NCBI GenBank assembly: GCA_026004655.1
Contig: BPJO01000014.1
Coordinates: 34,648-98,647, forward strand
Direction: 5' to 3'
DNA: 64,000 bases
DNA from: Phycisphaerae bacterium
GTDB lineage: Bacteria > Planctomycetota > Phycisphaerae > Tepidisphaerales > Tepidisphaeraceae
Shown one piece after another: positions 45,247 through 53,734 of this stretch. The notes under the pieces were generated by a model that had not been told where the DNA came from, did no database searches, and saw only the letters and a program-made list of their open reading frames with translations. Within the stretch, counting starts at the first letter, position 1. Every line of letters begins with the position of its first letter. The translations under genes and the position numbers were made by a program.

Positions 45247-46476
45247 ATGGTTTACATCAACGACAATTACCTGAAACTCAAAGCCGGATACCTGTTCCCG
45301 GAAATCGCAAGACGCGTCAAAGCATTTACCGAACAAAACCCCCAAGCCAACATCATACGCATGGGGATAGGTGATGTGACCGAACCATTGCCTCAGGTCT
45401 GTATCCAGGCGATGCACCAGGCGGTCGATGAAATGGCCCATCGGCAAACGTTTAAAGGTTATGGTCCGGAACAGGGATACGATTTTCTCCGTCAGGCCAT
45501 TGCCCAGAATGATTTTCAATCCCGCGGCGCCCCGATCACGCCCGATGAAATCTTTGTTTCGGACGGCAGCAAATGCGATTGTGCCAACATTCTGGACATT
45601 CTGGGGAATCAAAATGTCATTGCAGTGACCGATCCGGTTTACCCCGTTTACGTCGATACCAATGTCATGGCCGGTCATACCGGACAAGCCGACGCCTCGG
45701 GTGAATACGCCGGGTTGGTTTACATGCGTGCCACTTCCGAAAATAACTTTGTCCCCGCTATCCCCGAGCAGAAAGTGGATGTCATTTATCTTTGTTCCCC
45801 GAACAACCCGACCGGAGCCGTTTTTTCACGACAACAGTTGACAGCTTGGGTTGATTATGCCCGCAACAACAAGGCTTTGATCCTGTTCGATGCGGCCTAT
45901 GAAGCTTTTATTTCAGACCCGACTATCCCTCACAGCATCTACGAAATCGATGGAGCGACCGAATGCGCCGTCGAGTTCCGGTCCTTCAGCAAGACGGCCG
46001 GATTTACCGGAACACGATGCGCGTTCACCGTCATCCCAAAAAGTCTACAAGGACATACCCGTAGCGGTGAGACGGTCGATCTGTGGCGACTGTGGAACCG
46101 TCGTCATACCACCAAGTTTAACGGGGTTAGCTACATCATCCAAAAAGGGGCCGAAGCGGTCTATTCCGACGCCGGACGACAACAAATCCGGTCTTTGATC
46201 GATCATTACATGACCAATGCCCGATTGATCCGTGAATCCCTCGAACAAAGCGGGTTAAAAGTGTTCGGGGGCATAAACGCGCCCTACTGTTGGGTCCAAA
46301 CCCCGAACCAGACCCGAAGCTGGGACTTTTTCGACCACTTGCTTCATAAAGCCCATGTGGTTTGCACACCCGGATCGGGTTTCGGTTCTGCAGGGGAAGG
46401 GTATGTTCGGTTCTCGGCATTTAATAGCCGGGAAAATGTCCAACAGGCCATGAAACGAGTGACGAGTTGCCTCTGA
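45247..46476 (+). CDS. dapL: LL-diaminopimelate aminotransferase
   Basis: PLP enzyme converting tetrahydrodipicolinate directly to LL-diaminopimelate in lysine and peptidoglycan synthesis. 409 residues, normal for DapL. Signatures: [66 protein letters not shown] and the PLP-Lys motif [13 protein letters not shown]. The substrate loop with [10 protein letters not shown] fits. A shared bidirectional terminator follows at 46501-46526. Confidence 0.94.
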   Translation: MVYINDNYLKLKAGYLFPEIARRVKAFTEQNPQANIIRMGIGDVTEPLPQVCIQAMHQAVDEMAHRQTFKGYGPEQGYDFLRQAIAQNDFQSRGAPITPDEIFVSDGSKCDCANILDILGNQNVIAVTDPVYPVYVDTNVMAGHTGQADASGEYAGLVYMRATSENNFVPAIPEQKVDVIYLCSPNNPTGAVFSRQQLTAWVDYARNNKALILFDAAYEAFISDPTIPHSIYEIDGATECAVEFRSFSKTAGFTGTRCAFTVIPKSLQGHTRSGETVDLWRLWNRRHTTKFNGVSYIIQKGAEAVYSDAGRQQIRSLIDHYMTNARLIRESLEQSGLKVFGGINAPYCWVQTPNQTRSWDFFDHLLHKAHVVCTPGSGFGSAGEGYVRFSAFNSRENVQQAMKRVTSCL

Positions 46477-46500
46477 ACCGTTTTCCGGTCAGAGAAAAAG

Positions 46501-46526
46501 AAAAACCCCGGACTCCGGGGTTTTTT
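46501..46526. terminator. Bidirectional terminator between dapL and tRNA-Leu
   Basis: AAAAACCCCGG-ACT-CCGGGGTTTTTT is a near-perfect stem with A-run and T-run on either side, so it can stop transcripts of both strands. It lies 24 bp after dapL and directly after the 3' end of tRNA-Leu. Confidence 0.85.
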
Positions 46527-46528
46527 CA

Positions 46529-46612
46529 TGCGGCTAACTGGAGTCGAACCAGCACGTCCTTGCGGACACAAGAACCTGAATCTTGCGCGTCTGCCAATTC
46601 CGCCATAGCCGC
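46529..46612 (-). tRNA. tRNA-Leu (anticodon CAG)
   Basis: 84 nt on the minus strand. Acceptor stem GCGGCTA/TAGCCGC with discriminator A. The anticodon stem CAAGA/TCTTG holds the loop TTCAGGT, giving anticodon CAG. A long variable arm (TGTCCGCAAGGACG) marks a class II tRNA, and the T-arm is GGTTCGACTCC. CCA is not encoded. The next base downstream begins the dapL terminator. Confidence 0.93.
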
Positions 46613-47140
46613 GATTGGCTTTGAATTTTGATCAGACCTGCAAAATACCTTCTTTAGTCGGAATATGCAAATCATCCGATTTGTTACCGAAATAACGAAG
46701 AGTCTTTCACAACAGACAACGATCTTAATGGGGGGAGTTCGTATGTGCGGGGTATGTATGCGTGTGATCTGGATCCCCATCAACCATCAAAAATGATTGA
46801 ACGGTTCACAGAGATGAAAATTGTAAAAATTTTCAAAAAATAAAAAGTGCTTTACTATGAAAGTTATTGTGAAAATATTGTAGGGTTTTTCTGGTTTCAA
46901 TTGATCCGATGATCTGAAAAATAAAAGTTCGCTTGCGGTGAAGAATGCAAAAGCATTTCCATTGGGAAAAGAAAGAAGGGTATTTCACTTTTAGTGGATC
47001 TGAAGAATGAGAAAACGGGTGATTCTCGTTCACGATTGTTCCACATGGAACAATCGCATCGGATAAAAAAAAATCAAATATCATAAAATTTTGAGTTTTG
47101 CTAATGCACATTGCTGCAAAATTGATATATTTCTCCCGCC
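46613..47140 (+). other. AT-rich intergenic region upstream of the peptide ABC operon
   Basis: A 528-bp stretch without a supportable gene. The part from 46810 to 47120 is markedly AT-rich compared with its surroundings. It holds a small hairpin (AATGC-AAAA-GCATT, 46944-46957), a parS-like palindrome (47037-47052) and, at its end, CCGCCATGGCGG over the following start codon. No DnaA boxes were recognised, so it is not called an origin. Confidence 0.5.
47037..47052. promoter_or_regulatory. parS-like palindrome
   Basis: TGTTCCACATGGAACA differs by one central base from TGTTCCACGTGGAACA, a known ParB/Spo0J site form. It is embedded in a longer 24-bp inverted repeat (CGATTG...CAATCG arms, 47033-47056). 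parA/parB are not nearby. It could instead be an operator for the ABC operon that begins 88 bp downstream. Confidence 0.45.
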
Positions 47141-50100
47141 ATGGCGGATGGGATTCGATCCTTGATTTTCACTTTAATCCGGTCGAGTGTCGTTGTTGGC
47201 GGGATTTCCATCGTTGTATGGTGTTTAGCTTGGTTGCTTCGTCCGGATGTTTCGGGTCGTCCGTTACCATACACCCCTGAGCAGATTCGCCAGACTGAAA
47301 AGGAACGGGATGTTCGATTTGATCCCGATCACCTTCCTTCGTTGCATCGAAAAATAAAGGTAGTGCCCCAGGGGGAATCCCCGATTCTAACCGACCTGGT
47401 TCAGGCGGGGAAGTTGCCGCCTTTGAAAGAACGTCTTCCCGAGACCCCGGTTGTCTTGGCCGGGGTCGACGGGATCGGTCAGTATGGGGGGACTTGGTTG
47501 CGTTTGGCAAACGGTCCGGAGGATGTCAGCGTAATCGGTTGGCGATTGAGCGGTTCGACGCTCGTTCGTTGGTCTCCTTTAGGGTATCCGCTAGAACCTC
47601 ATATTGCAGAATCTGTGGTTCCATCAGAGGACAAAAAAACCTGGACCGTAAAGTTACGAGTAGGAATGAAATGGTCGGACGGCGCGCCGTATACCGCCGA
47701 TGATATCTTGTACTGGTGGGACCAGGAGGTAAACAACCCTCAAATGCAAGCACTTCCCCCACAATGGATGTACGTCGGGGGAAAACCGGGACGTGTGGAA
47801 AAAATCGACCTGTACACGGTCCGGTTCGTATTTGATCAACCTTATGCGATGTTCATGGAGTTTCTGGCCAGTGCGCCCGAACCATGCAACACGCCGGCCC
47901 ATTATTTGCGTCCGTATCATCCCGATCCGTCTGTCGGGGATCCCCGAGTCATCGCTCGGGACATGGCTGCCTACAAGATGCCAAGCCCCCGGGCGTTGTA
48001 CGGATTCATGAAGGCCTGGAACAATCCGGAACATCCCCGGCTTTGGCCTTGGGTTTATCGTACGTTCAAAGGAAATCCCCCTCAGGTGTTTGTCCGAAAT
48101 CCCTACTATTTTGCGGTGGACACCCAAGGCAATCAGTTGCCTTATATCGACCGGATCCAATTTGATGTACAGGACGGTAAGTTGCTGGCCTTAAACGCTG
48201 CCAACGGTGGGGTATCCATGCAAACCCGTCATATCCGGTTCAGCGATTACACCGAACTCATGAGTCGTAGAGAGATCGCGGGAACGCGGATCCTTCATTG
48301 GTATCCTGCGATCCGCGGGACCTGGGTCATCAATCCGAATCTCAATCGTCGAATCGACCCGAAAGATCCTTCCACGGCTAAAAAGGCCGAACTGCTCTCC
48401 GATCGACGATTTCGTCAGGCATTATCATTGGCGATTAACCGTCAGGATATCATCCGTGCCGAACAGGTCGGGATCGGTGAACCGTCACAGGTCGAACCCG
48501 GTCCCGAATCGCCTTACCACAGCCCGGAATTGGCCAAAGCGTTTGTCGAATACGATCCCCAACGGGCGAATAAAATCCTTGATGAAATCGGACTGACCCA
48601 ACGCGACAGCGAAGGCATGCGAACGTTCCGCGACGGAACGCGGATGACGTTTTATCTCGATTTTACCGCGTTCACGGGTGTCGGACCTGCGCAGTTCGTC
48701 GTTGATAACTGGCGGGATGTCGGAATCCGGGTCATTATCCGAGAACGTGCACGCCCCCTCTTCTACAGCGAAAAGGATTCGATGTCGTTCGACTTCAACG
48801 TCTGGAGCGGGGAAAGCGATTTCATGCCGATGGTCAAACCAAGGTATTTCGTCCCCGACGACACCGAATCGTTCTATGCCGTGGGATGGGCCCGCTGGAA
48901 TATGAGAGGCGGATTCTTCGGAAATCCCGACGCCAATATCAAAAGTGCTATTCCTGTTCCGCGCGACAGCCCGATGTACGAAGCGCTCTCGATGTTTCAT
49001 CAGGCGCGACAGACCCCCGAACCCGAAAAGCAAATGGAGCTGATGCGCAGGATCATGCACATCGCTGCGGAAAATACCTGGACAATCGGACTGGCGACGC
49101 CTCCCCCGGTTCCGGTAGTCGTCAGCAAAGACATGAAAAACGTTCCACCACTAGCCTTGGTGGGTTCCGTATTTTCTACCCCAGCCAATGCGGGGATCGA
49201 GACCTATTTTTTCGAAAAACAACGATCTTCGCCGGGTGCGATCGAGGAGATCAAAAACGCCATCCTTCAACCCACCCTGCGTCCGGGGGGAAGTCTTTCT
49301 GCTACCGGGACTCAGACCTCCTGGAGTTCGCGAATCATTCAATGGACCTTGATTGTCGGAACCGGGCTAGTCCTTTTGCTGATCGCATTGAAACATCCTT
49401 ATATCGGTAGACGGCTGCTGATCATGATCCCGACCATGGCGATTATCTCAGTGATCGTGTTTACAATTATCCAGCTCCCACCTGGGGATTTCTTGCAAAC
49501 CCGAATCATCCAGCTTCAGGAAAGTGGGGATCCTGCCAATGAACAGGCGATCGAGGACATGAAACGTCTTTTCCACTACGAGGAACCCGCCTGGAAACTG
49601 TATCTGAGATGGATCGGTTTGCGATGGTTCATAACCTTTGATCCGGCGGATGAAGGTTTGCTTCAAGGTAATCTCGGACGTTCGATGGAAACCCAGCAAC
49701 CCATCAATAATATGGTCGGGGATCGAATCATCCTGACGGTCGTTGTTTCGCTGCTGACGATCGTTTTCACGTGGTTTTTCGCGATCCCAATCGGGATCTA
49801 TTCAGCCGTTCGACAGTATTCGATCGGGGATTACGTTCTAACACTGATCGGGTTCATCGGGATGTGCGTTCCTCCATTCCTGTTGGCGTTGGTCCTCATG
49901 GCAGTCTCAGGCGTCTCAGGGTTGTTTTCTCCGGAATATGCCGCTCAACCGGAATGGTCTGTCGGAAAACTGATCGATCTGCTCAAACACATCTGGGTTC
50001 CGGTCGTAGTACTGGGGATCGGTGGAACCGCTGGGATGATCCGTGTCATGCGTGCCAATCTTCTGGATGAACTGAAAAAACCTTACGTCACGACCGCCAT

Positions 50101-50407
50101 GGCCAAAGGTGTCAGGCCACTGAAATTATTGATCAAGTATCCCGTACGGTTGGCTTTGAATCCCTTCATCAGCGGGATCGGCGCGCTGTTTCCGCAGTTA
50201 GTCAGCGGTGGGGCAATCGTATCGATGGTTTTGGCGTTACCCATGGTCGGACCCTTGTTGTTGCAAGCCTTGTTCAACGAAGACATGTACCTGGCCGGCT
50301 CGATGCTGATGGTTCTTAGTTTGCTCAGCGTCATCGGGACGCTTGTTTCAGACCTCTTGCTGCTTTGGCTTGATCCACGAATCCGGTTTGAGGGGGGAAA
50401 TCGATGA
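47141..50407 (+). CDS. Fused peptide-binding protein and DppB-type permease
   Basis: 1088 residues combining two usually separate subunits of a peptide/nickel ABC importer. A membrane anchor or uncleaved signal (residues ~12-33) is followed by an SBP_bac_5-type binding domain (residues ~110-690: VIGWRLSGSTLVRWSPLGYP, KLRVGMKWSDGAPYTADDIL, FRQALSLAINRQDIIRAE). After a further helix (WTLIVGTGLVLLLIALKHPY) comes a DppB/OppB permease (RLLIMIPTMAIISVIVFTII, GNLGRSMETQQPI) with the EAA-like loop TAMAKGVRPLKLLIKYPVRL. The binding domain is thus tethered to its channel. ATG 47141 lies within a palindrome without a ribosome site; TTG 47162 behind GGATGGG is an alternative. Confidence 0.88.
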   Translation: MADGIRSLIFTLIRSSVVVGGISIVVWCLAWLLRPDVSGRPLPYTPEQIRQTEKERDVRFDPDHLPSLHRKIKVVPQGESPILTDLVQAGKLPPLKERLPETPVVLAGVDGIGQYGGTWLRLANGPEDVSVIGWRLSGSTLVRWSPLGYPLEPHIAESVVPSEDKKTWTVKLRVGMKWSDGAPYTADDILYWWDQEVNNPQMQALPPQWMYVGGKPGRVEKIDLYTVRFVFDQPYAMFMEFLASAPEPCNTPAHYLRPYHPDPSVGDPRVIARDMAAYKMPSPRALYGFMKAWNNPEHPRLWPWVYRTFKGNPPQVFVRNPYYFAVDTQGNQLPYIDRIQFDVQDGKLLALNAANGGVSMQTRHIRFSDYTELMSRREIAGTRILHWYPAIRGTWVINPNLNRRIDPKDPSTAKKAELLSDRRFRQALSLAINRQDIIRAEQVGIGEPSQVEPGPESPYHSPELAKAFVEYDPQRANKILDEIGLTQRDSEGMRTFRDGTRMTFYLDFTAFTGVGPAQFVVDNWRDVGIRVIIRERARPLFYSEKDSMSFDFNVWSGESDFMPMVKPRYFVPDDTESFYAVGWARWNMRGGFFGNPDANIKSAIPVPRDSPMYEALSMFHQARQTPEPEKQMELMRRIMHIAAENTWTIGLATPPPVPVVVSKDMKNVPPLALVGSVFSTPANAGIETYFFEKQRSSPGAIEEIKNAILQPTLRPGGSLSATGTQTSWSSRIIQWTLIVGTGLVLLLIALKHPYIGRRLLIMIPTMAIISVIVFTIIQLPPGDFLQTRIIQLQESGDPANEQAIEDMKRLFHYEEPAWKLYLRWIGLRWFITFDPADEGLLQGNLGRSMETQQPINNMVGDRIILTVVVSLLTIVFTWFFAIPIGIYSAVRQYSIGDYVLTLIGFIGMCVPPFLLALVLMAVSGVSGLFSPEYAAQPEWSVGKLIDLLKHIWVPVVVLGIGGTAGMIRVMRANLLDELKKPYVTTAMAKGVRPLKLLIKYPVRLALNPFISGIGALFPQLVSGGAIVSMVLALPMVGPLLLQALFNEDMYLAGSMLMVLSLLSVIGTLVSDLLLLWLDPRIRFEGGNR

Positions 50408-51513
50408 TCAGTCTGTTCAAAGCCCGGACAATGGACGCGGGTTCATTAAGTCAGTGGCAACTGGTCAGAATCAATTTCGCCAAACACCGTCTGGCGATCT
50501 GGTCACTGTATGTTCTGGTGGTGCTGTATGTCATCGCGATCTTCGCCGAGTTCATCGCCCCCCAGCAACCAATGAAAAAAGACCTGGATTATCAGTATTG
50601 TCCGCCTCAGTTATTGCGGTGGAATTGGTCCGACGGTTTGCACGTGCGACACATGAGGCAGGTGCTCGATCCGGTCACCCTCCGGAGAACGTACGTTGAG
50701 GAAAACAAAGCAGTTCCCGTCGGTTTCTTTGTCAAAGGTGATCCTTATCATCTTTGGGGATTGTTCCCGATGGAACGTCATCTGATCGGGGTGAAACGTG
50801 ATCAGACGGATGTGAAAGCAATCTATCTGCTTGGGGCTGATCGTTACGGGCGAGATTTATTCAGTCGGGTTGTGTACGGGTCACGCATATCCTTGTCCGT
50901 TGGTGTGATCGGCATCACGTTTACCTTCCTTTTGGGAATGACGATCGGAGGTATTTCCGGTTATGTCGGGGGTCGAACCGACAACTACATCCAGAGAGGA
51001 ATCGAAATCATCAATGCCCTGCCCCAGTTGCCTTTGTGGATCGCTTTGGGCGCGGTGATGCCCCCGGACTGGTCCCCTCTGATGGTCTATTTCGCGATCA
51101 CGATCGTACTTTCCGTTTTGGGTTGGACAGGATTAGCACGTGTCGTCCGGGGAAAAATTCTCTCACTCCGCGAGGAAGATTATGCAATGGCAGCCAGATT
51201 GTTGGGAGCATCTCATTCGAGAATCCTGTTCCGTCACCTCTTGCCGGGATTTACAAGTCATATCATCGTCTCGTTGAGTTTGGCAGTTCCGGGGATGATC
51301 CTGGGTGAAACGGCGCTCAGCTTTTTGGGACTGGGTCTTCGACCACCGGTCGTCAGCTGGGGGGTTTTGCTTCAGGATTGTATGGACGTGCAGGCAGTAC
51401 GGTATTACCCCTGGTTGATGACGCCGGTCTTTACGATCGTCGCTACGGTCTTGTGTTTTAATTTTGTGGGGGACGGTCTGCGTGACGCAGCCGATCCTTA
51501 TTCTTCCCGATGA
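50404..51513 (+). CDS. Peptide ABC transporter permease, DppC type
   Basis: 369 residues, overlapping its upstream partner by ATGA. It has an N-terminal helix (RLAIWSLYVLVVLYVIAIFA), a periplasmic insertion of ~110 residues (residues 55-145), then the core permease helices (ISLSVGVIGITFTFLLGMTI). The signature before the core is LGADRYGRDLFSRVVYGSRI. The EAA loop is YAMAARLLGASHSRILFRHL and the ending SFLGLGLRPPVVSWGVLL matches DppC. It pairs with the fused permease to form the channel. The large periplasmic insertion is unusual for DppC. Confidence 0.9.
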   Translation: MISLFKARTMDAGSLSQWQLVRINFAKHRLAIWSLYVLVVLYVIAIFAEFIAPQQPMKKDLDYQYCPPQLLRWNWSDGLHVRHMRQVLDPVTLRRTYVEENKAVPVGFFVKGDPYHLWGLFPMERHLIGVKRDQTDVKAIYLLGADRYGRDLFSRVVYGSRISLSVGVIGITFTFLLGMTIGGISGYVGGRTDNYIQRGIEIINALPQLPLWIALGAVMPPDWSPLMVYFAITIVLSVLGWTGLARVVRGKILSLREEDYAMAARLLGASHSRILFRHLLPGFTSHIIVSLSLAVPGMILGETALSFLGLGLRPPVVSWGVLLQDCMDVQAVRYYPWLMTPVFTIVATVLCFNFVGDGLRDAADPYSSR

Positions 51514-52472
51514 AACCGATGACGGACCATGTTCTTGAAGTACGCGATCTTTGCGTTGAGTTTACCACGCTTCACGGCATTACCCGCGCGGTTCGGGGCG
51601 TGAGTTTCGATCTACCACGCGGCAAAACCCTGGCACTAGTCGGGGAATCCGGATCGGGTAAATCCGTCACCAGCTACTCCATCCTCCGTCTCATCCAAAA
51701 GCCCGGAGAAATCGTCGGCGGACAGATCCTGTTTCATCCCAAGGACGGACCTGTCGTAGATATTGCTCAACTGTCTCCCAAAAGCGACGAACTATATCGA
51801 ATCCGCGGCGGTAAGATCTCCATGATCTTTCAGGAACCCATGACCGCGCTGTCCCCGGTGCATACCATCGAAGACCAGATCACCGAGGCTATTCTGCTGC
51901 ACCGAAACGTTACCAAAAAACAGGCCATCGACCTGGCCGCGGAAATGCTCGAAAAAGTGGGTATCACACAGGTGCAACAACGTCTCAAACAGTATCCTTT
52001 CGAGTTCTCCGGTGGAATGCGACAACGTGTCGTCATTGCCATGGCGCTGGTGTGTCAACCCGAAATTCTCATCGCCGACGAACCGACCACCGCTTTGGAC
52101 GTCACGGTCCAAGCCCAGATCCTGTCTCTGATCCGACACCTCCGGGAGCAAATGAACACCAGTGTGCTTTTCATAACCCATGACCTCGGCGTCGTTGCAC
52201 AAATTGCCGATGAAGTAGCCGTCATGAGGTACGGGGTGATCGTCGAACGAACCTCCGCCAGACAGCTTTTCACTATGCCCCTGCATCCCTATACCCGTGA
52301 ACTGCTTCGGGCCGCTTCGTTGGGACGCGAACGTGATTTTCCTCCCGTCCAGCAACTCGTTGGGCTTCCCGATGGTTGGCAGTTTGACGAACCGGCCGGG
52401 AACGGCGTTTGTCAAATGTTTGAAGTCGAACCCGGACGTCATCTGCTCATGTGGAAAGGTGATAATGCATGA
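51510..52472 (+). CDS. Peptide ABC transporter ATPase, DppD type
   Basis: 320 residues, ATGA overlap with the permease gene. Walker A is [12 protein letters not shown], the signature [15 protein letters not shown], Walker [15 protein letters not shown] and the H-loop [16 protein letters not shown]. The C-terminal oligopeptide-HPY region ([17 protein letters not shown]) is short. Met4 (51519) could also be the start. It powers import together with the DppF-type ATPase. Confidence 0.92.
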   Translation: MKPMTDHVLEVRDLCVEFTTLHGITRAVRGVSFDLPRGKTLALVGESGSGKSVTSYSILRLIQKPGEIVGGQILFHPKDGPVVDIAQLSPKSDELYRIRGGKISMIFQEPMTALSPVHTIEDQITEAILLHRNVTKKQAIDLAAEMLEKVGITQVQQRLKQYPFEFSGGMRQRVVIAMALVCQPEILIADEPTTALDVTVQAQILSLIRHLREQMNTSVLFITHDLGVVAQIADEVAVMRYGVIVERTSARQLFTMPLHPYTRELLRAASLGRERDFPPVQQLVGLPDGWQFDEPAGNGVCQMFEVEPGRHLLMWKGDNA

Positions 52473-53392
52473 CCCACAACATCCTTTGTGTCCGACATCT
52501 TTCCAAACACTACACCACCGGAGGAGCTCGACTGGGAGGGAAAAAACCCTCTAACGTTCTTAAAGCGTTGGATGACGTTTCTTTCAATATGGTACGTGGG
52601 GAAACCCTGGGGGTCGTCGGGGAATCCGGGTCCGGAAAAACCACCTGTGCCCGAGCTATTCTCCGGGCAATTGATCCCACGTCGGGACAGGTTTTCTTTC
52701 ATAACAATAATCGGGTTGTCGATTTGGCCTCTCTTTCGTCCGGACAACTCAAACCGCTTCGCAAAGAAATGCAGATGATCTTTCAGGATCCGTTTGCGAG
52801 TCTCAATCCCCGAATGACCGTCGGAGACATCATTGCCGAGCCGCTGGTCATTCATCGAATCGGGACAAGAAAGGAGCGCGAAGACCGGGTCGTTCAGATC
52901 CTGGAACGGGTTGGGCTTAAAGCAGAGCACCGAAGTCGATACCCTCATGCCTTTTCCGGAGGACAGAGACAACGTATCGGAATCGCCAGAGCTCTGATCT
53001 TAAGACCCGCATTTGTCGTGGCGGATGAGGCGGTTTCCGCACTGGACGTCTGTGTTCGAGCCCGAATTCTCGACCTACTCAAGGAATTAAAAGCGGAGTT
53101 TGGTCTGTCGATTATGTTCGTTTCTCATGATCTTTCGGTGATCCGTCATATCTGCGATCGTGTCCTGGTCATGTACCGTGGACGGATCATGGAAATGGGA
53201 GACGTCGAAGAGGTTTTCAATAACCCTCAGCACCCTTATACAAAGGTCCTGCTCAGTGCCATTCCCGAACCCGATCCCGATCGTAAAATGAACCCGTTGA
53301 CCACGGACTCATTGACCCCCGATCAGCTCGAACCATTGCCGACGGTCGCCCGATTGGCGAATGACGATCCGATAACCCTTCCGAAGATTTGA
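52469..53392 (+). CDS. Peptide ABC transporter ATPase, DppF type
   Basis: 307 residues, ATGA overlap with the preceding ATPase gene. Walker A is GESGSGKTTCARAILRAI, the signature FSGGQRQRIGIARALI, Walker B FVVADEAVSALDVC (Glu-Ala in place of Glu-Pro) and the H-loop IMFVSHDLSVIRHICD. The conserved DPFASLNPRMTVGDIIAEPL segment identifies DppF/OppF. It ends 39 bp before tRNA-Tyr. All four genes overlap or abut and form one operon. Confidence 0.92.
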   Translation: MTHNILCVRHLSKHYTTGGARLGGKKPSNVLKALDDVSFNMVRGETLGVVGESGSGKTTCARAILRAIDPTSGQVFFHNNNRVVDLASLSSGQLKPLRKEMQMIFQDPFASLNPRMTVGDIIAEPLVIHRIGTRKEREDRVVQILERVGLKAEHRSRYPHAFSGGQRQRIGIARALILRPAFVVADEAVSALDVCVRARILDLLKELKAEFGLSIMFVSHDLSVIRHICDRVLVMYRGRIMEMGDVEEVFNNPQHPYTKVLLSAIPEPDPDRKMNPLTTDSLTPDQLEPLPTVARLANDDPITLPKI

Positions 53393-53431
53393 AATAGAGC
53401 ATCTTTTTTGTAATATGCCTTGCTGCAATCC

Positions 53432-53514
53432 GGGAGTGTACCGAAGTGGCCAAACGGGGCAGACTGTAAATCTGCTGGCTTATGCCTTCAGAGGTTCGAA
53501 TCCTCTCGCTCCCA
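53432..53514 (+). tRNA. tRNA-Tyr (anticodon GTA)
   Basis: 83 nt. Acceptor GGGAGTG/CGCTCCC with discriminator A. Anticodon stem GCAGA/TCTGC with loop CTGTAAA gives GTA. A long variable arm (TGGCTTATGCCTTCA) and T-arm GAGGTTCGAATCCTC are present. CCA is not encoded. It follows the peptide importer operon on the same strand. Confidence 0.93.
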
Positions 53515-53661
53515 TTGATTTTCATTCCAAATCCTTTTTACGTCAGTTTTTTTAGCAATAAACTTTCTTTTTCCCTCTTAACCATTCCGGGAATCAGATA
53601 AGGAGAAATACAGCCAAAAGCTCACTACCGTTGCCCAAAACGGCAAGCAAATACGGATCGC

Positions 53662-53695
53662 ATCTGACACCGTACGAAAATTGTTAGTGTCAGAT
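53662..53695. repeat. Inverted repeat before the GH127 gene end
   Basis: ATCTGACAC (53662-53670) and GTGTCAGAT (53687-53695) form a perfect 9-bp stem with a 16-nt loop, followed on the plus strand by TTCTGTT. It lies between tRNA-Tyr and the convergent GH127 gene and might end one or both transcripts. The rest of 53515-53734 shows nothing recognisable. Confidence 0.35.
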
Positions 53696-53734
53696 TTCTG
53701 TTACTCGACTCGATGATCGTGTGGCTTGGAGATA

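Noticed and set aside
46810..47120. AT-rich stretch considered as a replication origin
   Set aside because: Only a parS-like site is present. No DnaA boxes and no dnaA, dnaN or gyrB nearby.
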